From NCBI RefSeq assembly GCF_000518765.1, contig NZ_JAEF01000017.1, forward strand, positions 78,121 through 142,120: a DNA stretch of 64,000 bases. The letters run 5' to 3'. The notes beneath the pieces are model-generated. The model was not told where the DNA came from and ran no database searches. It saw nothing but the letters and a program-made list of their open reading frames with translations. Made by a program: the position numbers and the translations under genes. Origin of the DNA: Ruminococcus flavefaciens ATCC 19208 (lineage in GTDB: Bacteria > Bacillota > Clostridia > Oscillospirales > Ruminococcaceae). Position 1 is the stretch's first letter; each line of letters starts with the position of its first letter. This document shows, piece after piece, positions 44,525-52,611 of this stretch.

Positions 44525-45196
44525 ATGTACAGTATACTTATCGCAGATGATGAAAAGGACGTTGTAGGATTACTGAAGGATTATTTTGAGCTTGAGGGAT
44601 ACTGTGTATATACGGCGTACAGCGGTTCACAGGCAGTTGAAGCAGTATCAAAATCTCCCGATATCATACTTCTTGATGTGAATATGCCTGACGGCAATGG
44701 CTTTGAGGTGTGTCAGAAAATAAGAGACCACGTAAGCTGTCCGATACTTTTTCTGACTGCTAAAGTCGAAGACGAGGATAAGATAAACGGTTTTGCGGCA
44801 GGTGGAGATGATTACATAATAAAGCCATTTTCACTTGACGAGCTCGGAGCTCGCGTAGCTGCTCATATCCGCAGGGACAGGCGCGTCAGCGCGGCAAAGA
44901 ATGTTCGGTTTTACGGTGATCTTGTCATTGATTATACCGAGAAGAAAATAACAGCAGGCGATGATATAATTGATCTTGCAAATAAAGAATTCCGCATAAT
45001 AGAGCTGCTTTCGCTGAATGCCGGACAGATTTTTGACAAGGAGCGTATTTACGAAAAGATCTGGGGCTATGACGCTGAGGGTGACAGCTCGGTCATTGCC
45101 GAGCATATAAGGCGTATAAGAGCAAAGCTGGGAAAATACGGAGAGGATAAGCATATCGGTACTGTGTGGGGAATGGGGTATAAATGGATAAAGTAA
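44525..45196 (+). CDS. OmpR-family response regulator
   Basis: 223 aa. Receiver domain with acidic pair D8/D9, phospho-acceptor D51 (LLDVNMP) and conserved K100 (IIKPF), then a winged-helix DNA-binding domain (FRIIELLSLNAGQIFDKERIY in parts, HIRRIRAKLG, GTVWGMGYKW). Its partner is the overlapping histidine kinase. The adjoining ABC transporter with the same operator-like motif is its probable target. Confidence 0.94.
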   Translation: MYSILIADDEKDVVGLLKDYFELEGYCVYTAYSGSQAVEAVSKSPDIILLDVNMPDGNGFEVCQKIRDHVSCPILFLTAKVEDEDKINGFAAGGDDYIIKPFSLDELGARVAAHIRRDRRVSAAKNVRFYGDLVIDYTEKKITAGDDIIDLANKEFRIIELLSLNAGQIFDKERIYEKIWGYDAEGDSSVIAEHIRRIRAKLGKYGEDKHIGTVWGMGYKWIK

Positions 45197-46341
45197 AAAA
45201 AGTCGGAATTAAAGGCTCTTTTGTAAAGTACATTGCAGTATGCTTTGTTATATGCGTTATAGGTAACTGGATGATTTATGCGCTTTTCGATTATCTTCAG
45301 AGATGGTATGTTGATCGTTATGTAAATGTGTTTTTACCGGAATATTTTTCAATGGATGAGTATCGGGTATGGAACAGTCTTCCCGAAGATATGTGGATCT
45401 ACGATCTGCTTCATTACGGCAGATATATTGCTGTTTCACTTTGGTCCTGCCTTTGTATCTGGTTCACTGTGACAGCTTTTTATACAGCGGAAGTCAAAAA
45501 GCCTATTGATACGCTGTTATCTGCATCTGAAAGAATACTTCATGACGACCTTGATTTTGAAGTCCGTACTGAGTGCAAAAATGAATTGGGCAAGCTTTGC
45601 GTTTCATTTGAGAATATGCGCAAAAATCTGTATGCGAGCAACTACGAGCTGTGGAAATCCCTTGAAGAACGAAAAAGACTTAATTCAGCCTTTTCACACG
45701 ATCTTCGCACTCCCATAACAGTCCTTAAAGGTTATACCGAGCTTGTTAACAAGTTTGACGGAAGGATAAGTCCCGAAAAACAGGCAGATATACTCAGGAA
45801 AATGAGTGTACAGATCGAACGTCTTGAGCATTATACTGAAAAGATGAGCTCGGCACATAAGCTTGAGGATATCATTCCAGAGGAAGAGAAAATATCATTT
45901 AATGAGCTTTGCAGTAATTTTGATGAAGTAGGAAAACTCATATGCGGAGAAGATACTTTTTCATTTACTGCAAAGGAAGCAGCTGAAGATGTTATTTATA
46001 GTGACCGTGAACTGATAATGCAGGTATTTGAAAATATTGTGTCAAATGCAGAGCGGTATAAAATTAACGAGATAAAGTGCCTTGCAGAAATTGAGAATGA
46101 ACGGCTCAGAGTTACGGTTTCCGATGACGGTGAGGGGTTCTCGGAGGAAGCTCTGCGTAAAGCTTGGCAGCCATTTTACCGCGGTGAAAATGAGGATGAG
46201 ATAGAACATTTCGGTCTCGGACTTTACATCTGCCGATTATTATGCAGAAAATGCGGCGGTGATCTTTATATTACCAATGGTGAAAAAGGCGGCGGGAAGG
46301 TCACGGCAGAATTTTCTGTAAAAAAATCAGAAAGTAGATAA
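45184..46341 (+). CDS. Sensor histidine kinase
   Basis: 385 aa with two membrane helices (about 12-35 and 75-95) enclosing a short 40-residue outer loop, a HAMP-like linker, HisKA with the phospho-accepting His in FSHDLRTPITVLKG, and a HATPase domain (N box ENIVSNAERY, DDGEGFS, GLGLYICR). The overlap of 13 nt with the response regulator shows coupled expression. The short loop is like kinases that sense envelope stress or antimicrobial peptides through a partner transporter. Confidence 0.93.
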   Translation: MDKVKKVGIKGSFVKYIAVCFVICVIGNWMIYALFDYLQRWYVDRYVNVFLPEYFSMDEYRVWNSLPEDMWIYDLLHYGRYIAVSLWSCLCIWFTVTAFYTAEVKKPIDTLLSASERILHDDLDFEVRTECKNELGKLCVSFENMRKNLYASNYELWKSLEERKRLNSAFSHDLRTPITVLKGYTELVNKFDGRISPEKQADILRKMSVQIERLEHYTEKMSSAHKLEDIIPEEEKISFNELCSNFDEVGKLICGEDTFSFTAKEAAEDVIYSDRELIMQVFENIVSNAERYKINEIKCLAEIENERLRVTVSDDGEGFSEEALRKAWQPFYRGENEDEIEHFGLGLYICRLLCRKCGGDLYITNGEKGGGKVTAEFSVKKSESR

Positions 46342-46353
46342 AAAGTTGAAATT
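46337..46353 (+). promoter_or_regulatory. Matching operator candidate at the -35 region of the ABC promoter
   Basis: GTAGAT-AAAAA-GTTGAA shares GATAAAAAGTTGA exactly with the site at 44473. It covers the place where a -35 should be, and the TATAAT at 46364-46369 has no good -35, as expected for an activator-dependent promoter. Confidence 0.5.
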
Positions 46354-46363
46354 CATAGATTAT

Positions 46364-46369
46364 TATAAT
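46364..46369 (+). promoter_or_regulatory. -10 element of the ABC transporter promoter
   Basis: Perfect TATAAT with no recognisable -35 hexamer 17 nt upstream (AAAAGT there). It lies at the edge of the terminator hairpin. Confidence 0.5.
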
Positions 46370-46404
46370 GACATGATAGGAAAAGCTATCATGTCATTAT
46401 TTTT
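46367..46404 (+). terminator. Terminator after the histidine kinase gene
   Basis: 13-bp stem AATGACATGATAG/CTATCATGTCATT and a short T-run. A transcript begun at the internal -10 would miss the left arm, so read-through stops while the new transcript escapes. Confidence 0.75.
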
Positions 46405-46416
46405 GGAGGCGATAAA

Positions 46417-47313
46417 ATGGACGAAAAGATCGTAATAAAAAATGTCAATAAGTTCTATGGCAAAAAGCAGGCACTGTTTGACATTGATCTTACTATTGAA
46501 AAGGGAATGTTCGGACTCCTCGGAAGAAACGGCGCCGGCAAGACCACGCTTATGAAAACACTTGCTGTTCTTCATAAAAAGAAAAGCGGAGAAATAACAG
46601 TATGCGGTGTTCCGATTGAAAAGGCTAAGGAAATACGAGCGATGACAGGCTATCTTCCTCAGGATTTTTCAATGTATCCCAATATGAAGTGCGATGAGGC
46701 TCTTGAATATCTCGGGTATCTTTCGTGCATACCAAAGATTGAATGTAAAAAACGTGTTACTTCGCTTCTTCGGAAGGTAAACCTTATTGAGCACCGCCAC
46801 AAAAAGGTAAAGGAACTGTCTGGCGGTATGAAGCGCAGGCTCGGTATTGCTCAGGCGCTTATACATGAGCCGAAGGTGCTCATAGTTGACGAGCCTACAG
46901 CAGGACTTGATCCCGAAGAACGTATCCGTTTCAGAAATCTGCTCTGTGAGGTAGCTCAGGAGCGCATAGTTATACTCTCAACCCATATTGTGGGCGATAT
47001 TGAAGCTACCTGTGAGAATATAGCTATAATGGACTCAGGAAGGATACTCTGGAAAGGAACAGTTCACGAAATACTTGAAAATGTAAAGGGGCATATCTAT
47101 ACGGCAAATGTTGAGAAGAGATTTCTTCCGCAGATAAAAAACGAGTATATAGTAACAGGTATGCTTGCACAGACGGATTATGTTACAGTAAGGATAGTAT
47201 CGGATTCAGAGCCTGATCTGCCGAATACAGTACTCACAGAACCTGACCTTGAAGGGGCTTATGTTTACTGTTTGCACAGTAACGGCTGTGATATTGTCGG
47301 AGGTGAGAAATGA
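46417..47313 (+). CDS. ABC transporter ATP-binding subunit
   Basis: 298 aa. Walker A LLGRNGAGKTT, Q-loop YLPQDFSMYP, signature LSGGMKRRLGIAQ, Walker B VLIVDEPTAGLDPEER and H-switch STHIV. The C-terminal 80 residues resemble those of drug/lantibiotic-type ABC-2 exporters. GGAGG precedes the ATG. First of three genes with two permeases. Confidence 0.94.
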   Translation: MDEKIVIKNVNKFYGKKQALFDIDLTIEKGMFGLLGRNGAGKTTLMKTLAVLHKKKSGEITVCGVPIEKAKEIRAMTGYLPQDFSMYPNMKCDEALEYLGYLSCIPKIECKKRVTSLLRKVNLIEHRHKKVKELSGGMKRRLGIAQALIHEPKVLIVDEPTAGLDPEERIRFRNLLCEVAQERIVILSTHIVGDIEATCENIAIMDSGRILWKGTVHEILENVKGHIYTANVEKRFLPQIKNEYIVTGMLAQTDYVTVRIVSDSEPDLPNTVLTEPDLEGAYVYCLHSNGCDIVGGEK

Positions 47314-48566
47314 TGCTGTTCAGAAAAGAATGCGGCAAGATATTTTGTTCTCTGACATACATTTTATATTGTCTGCTCGTTATTCTGATGATAATAAGCC
47401 AGTATTTCATTGACAGCGGTCAAAGGCTTTATCCGCCAAGTAAAGGTGACTATGATTACGGTGAAAAGATTGTTGAAGACCACGATCTTATTATGTCAAC
47501 AGCTGCAGACGCACTGACAGTTGAATTCTTGTCAAACAGGTATGTATGCTATCCCTTTGGTTTTTATAAAGCTGTTCACCTTGATAATGAGGAGCAAGCA
47601 AAGATAGAAAAGTACATATGCGAGATCACAGGTCTTGATAGCACAGGTATTGCTGAAAAGAAGAAAAGTGCAGAGGTTTGTTATATTACGGACGGTACTC
47701 ATGATTACGGCGAATATGCTATTAGAGATATGCCCATAAGCGAGAGTATGACATATGAGCGTTTTACCGATATAATGGAAGATGTTGATAATATCCTCGG
47801 CGGCGGTTCTGATTACGCTGTTGATGGATTGGTTTATCAATTCTCCCGTGTACCCATGACATATGAGGACGCGGTTGATGATTATAACAGCATTTTCAAC
47901 GATGACAGGGTAACAAATGCATATGCAAGATTATTCGGTGACTATGCAGGGATAGTACTTGCGATATTGCCTGTATTCGTTGCAGCTGCGCTTACAGCAG
48001 CCGACAGGCGGCGCAGAATGAGTGAGCTTGTCTATTCGCGCAGATCGTCCTCGTTACGCATAGTATTCACTCGTTTTATTGCTCTTGTGACAACAATGTT
48101 CATTCCTGTATTTGTATTTATGGTCATCGCACTTATACAGATACTTATAAGATATAATGGCTCGGATATAGATATGACAGCGATGTTTACGCTGCCTACA
48201 TTCTGGCTGCTTCCCAATATTATGGCTGCCACAGCAACCGGAATGTTGGTTACGGAAATACTGTCAGCAGGTGCTGCCATACTTGTACAGTTCGTATGGT
48301 GGTTTATGGGACTTATGGCAGGCGGAACGGCAGGATTATCAGGACGGATAGGAAAGTTTACGTTTATATGCCGTCACAATGCATTGGGAAACAGAAACGA
48401 ATTTCTTATGAATTGGGATAATTTCGTTTTTAACCGTGTCTTTTACATGGTGATTTCTATAGCAGCGGTTTTATTCACAGTTGGTATTTATGAACTGAAG
48501 AGGGGAGGAAGCTTTAATGGTATCAGGCTGTTTGGCAAGGGTAGTATATTCAGACGTAAAACATAA
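47310..48566 (+). CDS. ABC-2-type permease with a large outer loop
   Basis: 418 aa with about six membrane helices: one near residues 12-30, an acidic outer domain of roughly 170 residues, then five helices in the C-terminal half (FVAAALTAADRRRRM marks the first inner loop). It overlaps the ATPase stop by 4 nt. The shape fits clostridial ABC-2 permeases of unknown substrate. Confidence 0.8.
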   Translation: MMLFRKECGKIFCSLTYILYCLLVILMIISQYFIDSGQRLYPPSKGDYDYGEKIVEDHDLIMSTAADALTVEFLSNRYVCYPFGFYKAVHLDNEEQAKIEKYICEITGLDSTGIAEKKKSAEVCYITDGTHDYGEYAIRDMPISESMTYERFTDIMEDVDNILGGGSDYAVDGLVYQFSRVPMTYEDAVDDYNSIFNDDRVTNAYARLFGDYAGIVLAILPVFVAAALTAADRRRRMSELVYSRRSSSLRIVFTRFIALVTTMFIPVFVFMVIALIQILIRYNGSDIDMTAMFTLPTFWLLPNIMAATATGMLVTEILSAGAAILVQFVWWFMGLMAGGTAGLSGRIGKFTFICRHNALGNRNEFLMNWDNFVFNRVFYMVISIAAVLFTVGIYELKRGGSFNGIRLFGKGSIFRRKT

Positions 48567-49143
48567 TTTTCTGATACATTATATAGTTGCACTGGGAATA
48601 CTGCTTGCTTCTCCGATCTTTTTCAGCCTTTCACAGCTCGACTGTATTCTTGCAGCTCAGCCTCTTGAAGTTTATGTGCCTCTTATAGGCATAGTCCTGA
48701 TGACTCCTGTATTTTTGCCTGAACAGAACGAAAGTATATATGATGTAGTCCGCTCGAAAAAGTTTAATCATGATATAGTATGTATTATAAGACTTTTGTG
48801 TTCTGTGGTTATAGCTGCTGTTATGATAGGTGCATATGTGCTGTATATGAAGCATTGTAATTCACAGGTCACAGTAAGGCATTTTATAGGTTCATCGGCA
48901 ACTGCTTTTTTACTTGGAGCAATTGGTTTTGCATTTGCTGGTATCGGCAGAAATGTCATAATAGGCTATATGGCTTCTGTGATGTATTATATCCTTAATT
49001 TTTCATTTGGCACAAAGCTTGGATATTTCTATCTGTTTTCAATGATGCATGGCAGCTTTGCGGAAAAAAAGTGGCTTTTGACAGGAGCTTTTGTACTGTC
49101 GACCGCTGTATTCCCATTGCGCAGAGTATTCAGAGACAGATAA
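48517..49143 (+). CDS. Membrane protein, second permease of the ABC transporter
   Basis: 208 aa with about six membrane helices and little else. Its start lies 50 nt inside the preceding gene, supported by GGGGAGGAAG 10 nt before the ATG. A shared role with the upstream ABC genes is inferred from position only; I know no family name for it. Confidence 0.75.
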   Translation: MVSGCLARVVYSDVKHNFLIHYIVALGILLASPIFFSLSQLDCILAAQPLEVYVPLIGIVLMTPVFLPEQNESIYDVVRSKKFNHDIVCIIRLLCSVVIAAVMIGAYVLYMKHCNSQVTVRHFIGSSATAFLLGAIGFAFAGIGRNVIIGYMASVMYYILNFSFGTKLGYFYLFSMMHGSFAEKKWLLTGAFVLSTAVFPLRRVFRDR

Positions 49144-49147
49144 ATAA

Positions 49148-49173
49148 AAGCCCGTAGAGATACGGGCTTTTTG
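49148..49173. terminator. Bidirectional terminator
   Basis: 8-bp stem AGCCCGTA-GAGA-TACGGGCT with T5 on plus and T4 on minus, between the convergent ABC operon and spo0A. Confidence 0.9.
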
Positions 49174-49188
49174 ATATTTTTATGTTTA

Positions 49189-49947
49189 TTAGTTTGACAT
49201 AGATGCATTTTTTAGCTTAAGTCTTATTTTGTCAGTGACAAGTGCGATGAACTCCGAATTAGTCGGACGTCCACGGTAACTGTCTATGGTATAGCCGAAA
49301 AAGCTGTTTATGATCTCTGAATTACCGCGATCCCATGCAATTTCGATTGCATGGCGTATAGCTCTTTCGACACGTGATGATGTAGTATCGTATTTCTTCG
49401 CTACACAGGGATAAAGCTGCTTTGTGATACATTCCATAAGATGACTGTCTTCAATAGCGCTTATAATTGCTGTACGGAGATAATGATAGCCTTTGATGTG
49501 TGCAGGAATGCCAAGCTTCTGTATAACATCTGTTACCATGATCTCTGTATCGGCACAGTTAAGAGGGATTGGTTTTCGGCATACCGATTTTACGATATAG
49601 CTGATAGTTTCAAGATCATACGGCGTTGACAAGAAGTACGAAGCACCATTTTCCATTACCTGACGTTCGATAAAGCTGTTTCTTACATCCGAAACAACTA
49701 TGAAAGCAGGAGGTGAAACAAAAGCTTCCTTTACCTGCTTCATTATCATCAGGGCATCTGCATCAGGTAATGTCAGATCTACCATGACTACATCAGGATT
49801 GTCATTGAGAATGGAATCAAGTATCGCTCTGCTATTTTTCCTTCGGGTATAGGCTGTTATGCCGCTTTCCCTAAGCTTTGCTGCTACTTTTACTCCGTTT
49901 GATGCTGAATCGTCACCGATCAATACTTTGATTCTTTCATTTTCCAT
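49189..49947 (-). CDS. spo0A: Sporulation master regulator Spo0A
   Basis: 252 aa. The C-terminal Spo0A domain is clear: [18 protein letters not shown] followed by FFGYTI and [15 protein letters not shown]. The receiver keeps the acidic pair D12/D13 and acceptor D57 (VMVDLTLP), but the invariant Lys of ILKPFD is Thr108 (FLSTPYD), and the switch Thr is Ser86. Phosphorylation chemistry may thus be altered. AAAAGGAG precedes the ATG. Presence of spo0A suits a spore-former or a derivative of one; no other sporulation genes are in the window. Confidence 0.93.
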   Translation of the reverse strand: MENERIKVLIGDDSASNGVKVAAKLRESGITAYTRRKNSRAILDSILNDNPDVVMVDLTLPDADALMIMKQVKEAFVSPPAFIVVSDVRNSFIERQVMENGASYFLSTPYDLETISYIVKSVCRKPIPLNCADTEIMVTDVIQKLGIPAHIKGYHYLRTAIISAIEDSHLMECITKQLYPCVAKKYDTTSSRVERAIRHAIEIAWDRGNSEIINSFFGYTIDSYRGRPTNSEFIALVTDKIRLKLKNASMSN

Positions 49948-49982
49948 GTTAGGACTCCTTTTCTTTTGTTACTATGTTTACT

Positions 49983-50011
49983 ATTCTACACCCGTTGTAG
50001 AGGAATTTCAA
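49983..50011 (-). promoter_or_regulatory. Promoter of spo0A
   Basis: On minus: TTGAAA (50006-50011), 17 nt, TAGAAT (49983-49988). The element GTAGAAT would also suit a sigma-H -10, but no matching sigma-H -35 is evident. Confidence 0.6.
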
Positions 50012-50031
50012 TAGGTGGTTTTAGCGTAAAT

Positions 50032-50038
50032 TGTCGAA
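50032..50038 (+). promoter_or_regulatory. 0A box upstream of spo0A
   Basis: TGTCGAA, the core Spo0A-binding heptamer, about 24 nt upstream of the -35, consistent with autoregulation. Confidence 0.55.
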
Positions 50039-50146
50039 TTTTGAGATATTTTGTATTTTTATTGTTTTTGCTTATGGCGAATTATATTTTTATTTGTTAT
50101 ATTATATATCAATGTAGGTAATAATAAAAAAATATTTTGACGTCTA

Positions 50147-50175
50147 TTGACATTATTATTGTTTTGCTGTATAAT
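50147..50175 (+). promoter_or_regulatory. Promoter of the tRNA pair
   Basis: TTGACA (50147-50152), 17 nt, TATAAT (50170-50175), 13 nt before the first tRNA. Confidence 0.92.
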
Positions 50176-50188
50176 ATTTAAGTACTTT

Positions 50189-50273
50189 GCGAGTGTGCTG
50201 GAATAGGCAGACAGGCACGTTTGAGGGGCGTGTGTCGAGAGACGTATGGGTTCAAGTCCCATTACTCGCACCA
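50189..50273 (+). tRNA. tRNA-Leu (GAG)
   Basis: Acceptor GCGAGTG pairs with TACTCGC; the anticodon stem CACGT/GCGTG encloses TTGAGGG, giving anticodon GAG (codons CUC/CUU). A long variable arm and the TGGGTTCAAGTCCCA T-arm support a class II tRNA. The CCA end is encoded. Confidence 0.95.
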
Positions 50274-50279
50274 ATGTAT

Positions 50280-50368
50280 GGACAGATGGCTGAGCTGGTC
50301 TAAGGCGCACGACTGGAACTCGTGTATACGTTAATAGCGTATCGAGGGTTCGAATCCCTCTCTGTCCG
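50280..50368 (+). tRNA. tRNA-Ser (GGA)
   Basis: Acceptor GGACAGA pairs with TCTGTCC, discriminator G. The anticodon stem CACGA/TCGTG encloses CTGGAAC, giving anticodon GGA (codons UCC/UCU). Long variable arm; CCA is not encoded. It lies 6 nt after tRNA-Leu. Confidence 0.95.
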
Positions 50369-50379
50369 CTCTTTTAAAG

Positions 50380-50420
50380 AAGCCTGTATTTCGATAAAAA
50401 CACCGAAATACAGGCTTTTC
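50380..50420 (+). terminator. Terminator of the tRNA pair
   Basis: 14-bp stem AAGCCTGTATTTCG with CGAAATACAGGCTT and a T-run. Confidence 0.9.
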
Positions 50421-50439
50421 TCATGCCTGTAGAAAACAG

Positions 50440-50457
50440 TTTTAAATGCATTTTTGC
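50440..50457. repeat. 18-nt outer repeat, left copy
   Basis: TTTTAAATGCATTTTTGC is identical to 60228-60245. It marks the left margin of the longer repeated element. Confidence 0.7.
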
Positions 50458-50498
50458 AGATTCGTGTGAAGAAAAAACAGGCGTTTTTTACATGAATT

Positions 50499-50555
50499 CA
50501 CACGAAGAAAAGGCGATATAATGTTATAGATAAGACAGCTCCCGTGAGGGAGCTG
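50499..50555. repeat. 57-bp direct repeat, left copy
   Basis: Identical to 60543-60599 except for one base in the hairpin loop (GTGA versus GTAA). It runs from CACACGAAG to the end of a CAGCTCCC/GGGAGCTG hairpin. The pair brackets the roughly 10-kb accessory segment. Confidence 0.85.
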
Positions 50556-50563
50556 GCCTTTTT
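50536..50563 (+). terminator. Hairpin terminator within the left repeat
   Basis: CAGCTCCC-GTGA-GGGAGCTG, then GCC and T5. Confidence 0.7.
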
Positions 50564-50596
50564 AGAATAAGTATAAAGTATTTTTTCTCCATATGA

Positions 50597-50695
50597 CATC
50601 AATACTTAATAGAAGGCTTGCTCCGTGATGATATGCTCGGATATGTCAAAGAAGCTAAGCATGAACCTACATTTATAGATTTGCCGGTTGAATGA
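50597..50695 (+). pseudogene. 3' fragment of an unidentified gene
   Basis: A 32-codon frame preceded by a stop and lacking a start with a ribosome-binding site; it ends GYVKEAKHEPTFIDLPVE and is followed by a good terminator, as expected for the tail of a former gene. I do not recognise the family. Confidence 0.35.
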
Positions 50696-50700
50696 TAGTT

Positions 50701-50726
50701 AAAGCCTCCCGAGGGAGGCTTTTTTG
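50701..50726 (+). terminator. Terminator after the gene fragment
   Basis: 9-bp stem AAGCCTCCC/GGGAGGCTT with a 2-nt GA loop and a T-run. Confidence 0.85.
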
Positions 50727-50814
50727 ATATAAAGTATGCTTGTGTAATTTGCTATAAAAACAAAATCCGATATAGTAAGTAATGACGAAAATTCAAAAAT
50801 GTTAGGGTTTTATA

Positions 50815-50843
50815 TTGACACCGTGTCAGAATAGTGCTATACT
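50815..50843 (+). promoter_or_regulatory. Promoter of the tetR-AKR operon
   Basis: TTGACA (50815-50820), 17 nt, TATACT (50838-50843). Confidence 0.88.
50816..50828. promoter_or_regulatory. TetR operator O1
   Basis: TGACACCGTGTCA, a perfect 13-nt palindrome overlapping the -35. It is followed by GAATAG, as is O2. Confidence 0.7.
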
Positions 50844-50851
50844 AACTATAG

Positions 50852-50864
50852 TGACACGATGTCA
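50852..50864. promoter_or_regulatory. TetR operator O2
   Basis: TGACACGATGTCA, at the predicted start site, 36 nt centre to centre from O1. The 19-nt unit differs from O1 at two positions. Two sites over a promoter directly before a tetR gene imply autorepression. Confidence 0.7.
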
Positions 50865-50943
50865 GAATAGATTGTCCAACGTATAATGGACAATATCCAT
50901 GCGAAAAAACACTGATTGTGACGAGGAAGAAGGAGAATGTACT

Positions 50944-51564
50944 ATGCCAAAAGGTTCACCGGAGCTGACAGCTTCACGTAAGGAAGAGATCGTGAACGCC
51001 TGCGAAAAGCTCTATCAGACAATGAGCTTCAAGGAGATCACAATAAAGGATATAGGTGCTGTGACATCATTCACAAGGACTTCTATCTACAACTATTTTC
51101 AGACGAAAGAGGAAATTTTTCTTGCCCTGATGCAGCGTGAGTACGAGCTGTGGGCTGAGGAAATGAACGAGCTTGCAAAGGAAAATGAAACTATGACCAC
51201 TGAGGAGTTTTCATCAGCACTTGCACACTCTCTTGAAAAACACGAGCAGCTTCTGAAGCTCCTTGCGATGAATCACTACGATATGGAGGAAAACTCTCGC
51301 CCCGAACGGCTGACGGAGTTCAAGGTCGCTTACGGTGCTTCTCTTGATGCAGTGAGAGTATGTGTCAGAAAATTCTTTCCCGCAACGGACTGCGAAAGCT
51401 TTATCTTCGTATTCTTTCCGTTTCTGTTCGGTGTATATCCGTATTCGGTAGCGACACAAAAACAGCTTGACGCCATGCGTGATGCAAAAATGAAATTCAG
51501 GATGCACAGCATATATGAGATAATTTATTCCTGCGTGATGCAACTATTAGGAGGTACAAAATGA
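50944..51564 (+). CDS. TetR-family transcriptional regulator
   Basis: 206 aa. N-terminal helix-turn-helix with KEITIKDIGAVTSFTRTSIYNYFQTKEEIF (in parts; residues about 25-55), then an all-helical ligand-binding domain. The ATG at 50944 lies 8 nt after AAGGAG; an upstream in-frame ATG at 50899 has no such site. The stop overlaps the aldo/keto reductase start by 4 nt. It should repress its own operon via the two palindromes upstream; the inducer is unknown. Confidence 0.92.
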   Translation: MPKGSPELTASRKEEIVNACEKLYQTMSFKEITIKDIGAVTSFTRTSIYNYFQTKEEIFLALMQREYELWAEEMNELAKENETMTTEEFSSALAHSLEKHEQLLKLLAMNHYDMEENSRPERLTEFKVAYGASLDAVRVCVRKFFPATDCESFIFVFFPFLFGVYPYSVATQKQLDAMRDAKMKFRMHSIYEIIYSCVMQLLGGTK

Positions 51565-52598
51565 AATACACAAAACTTGGTAACTCAGATCTGAACGTTT
51601 CGAGGATATGTATGGGCTGTATGGGCTTCGGTGATGCGTCAAACGGTCAGCACTCATGGACGATAGACGAGGAGCACAGCCGTGAGATCATCAAGCGCGG
51701 GCTTGATCTCGGCGTAAACTTCTATGATACCGCGATCGGTTATCAGTCCGGAACCAGCGAGCAGTATGTCGGCAGAGCACTGCGTGACTTTGCAAAGCGT
51801 GATGAAGTTGTGGTTGCAACAAAATTCCTGCCGAGAACTCATGCGGATATTGAGGCAGGTATCAGCGGACAGAAGCATATAGAGCGTATGATAAACAAGA
51901 GCCTTGAAAATCTCGGAATGGACTATGTGGACCTGTACATTTATCATATGTGGGACTGGAATACGCCTATCTACGATATACTCGATGGTCTGGACCGTAT
52001 CGTCAAGGCAGGAAAGGCAAGGTACATCGGCATTTCAAACTGTTATGCATGGCAGCTTGCAAAGGCAAATGCTCTCGCTGAGAAAGAAGGCTTTGCAAAG
52101 TTCGTCAGTGTTCAGGGACATTACAATCTGATCTTCCGTGAGGAGGAGAGAGAAATGGCTATGCTCTGCGCTGAAGACAATATCGCTATGACACCATACA
52201 GTGCCCTTGCAAGCGGCAGACTATCAAGACTTCCCGGCGAAACTTCAAAACGTGCCGAAGAAGATAACTATGCAAAATTCAAGTATGATGCCACGAAAGA
52301 ACAGGATGAAGTTATCATCCGCCGAGTTGCAGAGCTTGCTGAAAAGCACGGCGTTTCAATGACAGAGGTATCTCTTGCGTGGCTGCTGATAAAGGTAACA
52401 TCCCCCGTTGTCGGTGCGACGAAACTGCATCACATTGAGGGTGCTGCAAAGGCAGTCGATTTAAATTTGACTGCTGAGGAAATCGCTTATCTCGAAGAAC
52501 CCTATGTCCCTCATGCGCTGGCAGGCGTTATGGCGCAGAACAAGCCTGCAAACAAGAATGACAAACACGTCTGGGGTACGGGCAATCAGAAAATCTAA
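51561..52598 (+). CDS. Aldo/keto reductase
   Basis: 345 aa NADPH-dependent (beta/alpha)8 enzyme. Catalytic tetrad is visible: Asp in NFYDTAIGY, Tyr in IGYQSGTSE, Lys in VVATKF and His in YIYHMWD. The C-terminal segment SPVVGATKLHHIEGA is the cofactor-binding part. GGAGG precedes the ATG. Substrate unknown; with TetR control a role in handling toxic carbonyls or quinones is plausible. Confidence 0.93.
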   Translation: MKYTKLGNSDLNVSRICMGCMGFGDASNGQHSWTIDEEHSREIIKRGLDLGVNFYDTAIGYQSGTSEQYVGRALRDFAKRDEVVVATKFLPRTHADIEAGISGQKHIERMINKSLENLGMDYVDLYIYHMWDWNTPIYDILDGLDRIVKAGKARYIGISNCYAWQLAKANALAEKEGFAKFVSVQGHYNLIFREEEREMAMLCAEDNIAMTPYSALASGRLSRLPGETSKRAEEDNYAKFKYDATKEQDEVIIRRVAELAEKHGVSMTEVSLAWLLIKVTSPVVGATKLHHIEGAAKAVDLNLTAEEIAYLEEPYVPHALAGVMAQNKPANKNDKHVWGTGNQKI

Positions 52599-52611
52599 GG
52601 AGGAAATCAAT

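Larger units (their letters stand above)
50421..50758. other. Gene-free stretch at the left edge of the accessory region
   Basis: No intact gene. It contains a TTCGTGTGAA...TTCACACGAA inverted repeat (50461-50506), the left copy of the 57-bp repeat, a terminator-like hairpin (50536-50563), the end of a lost gene (50597-50695) and a second terminator (50701-50726). It looks like a junction where DNA has been gained and lost. Confidence 0.6.

Noticed and set aside
50461..50506. TTCGTGTGAA/TTCACACGAA pair considered as a CRISPR repeat or transposon end
   Set aside because: Only a single inverted pair, no spacer series and no transposase; kept only as part of the direct-repeat element.
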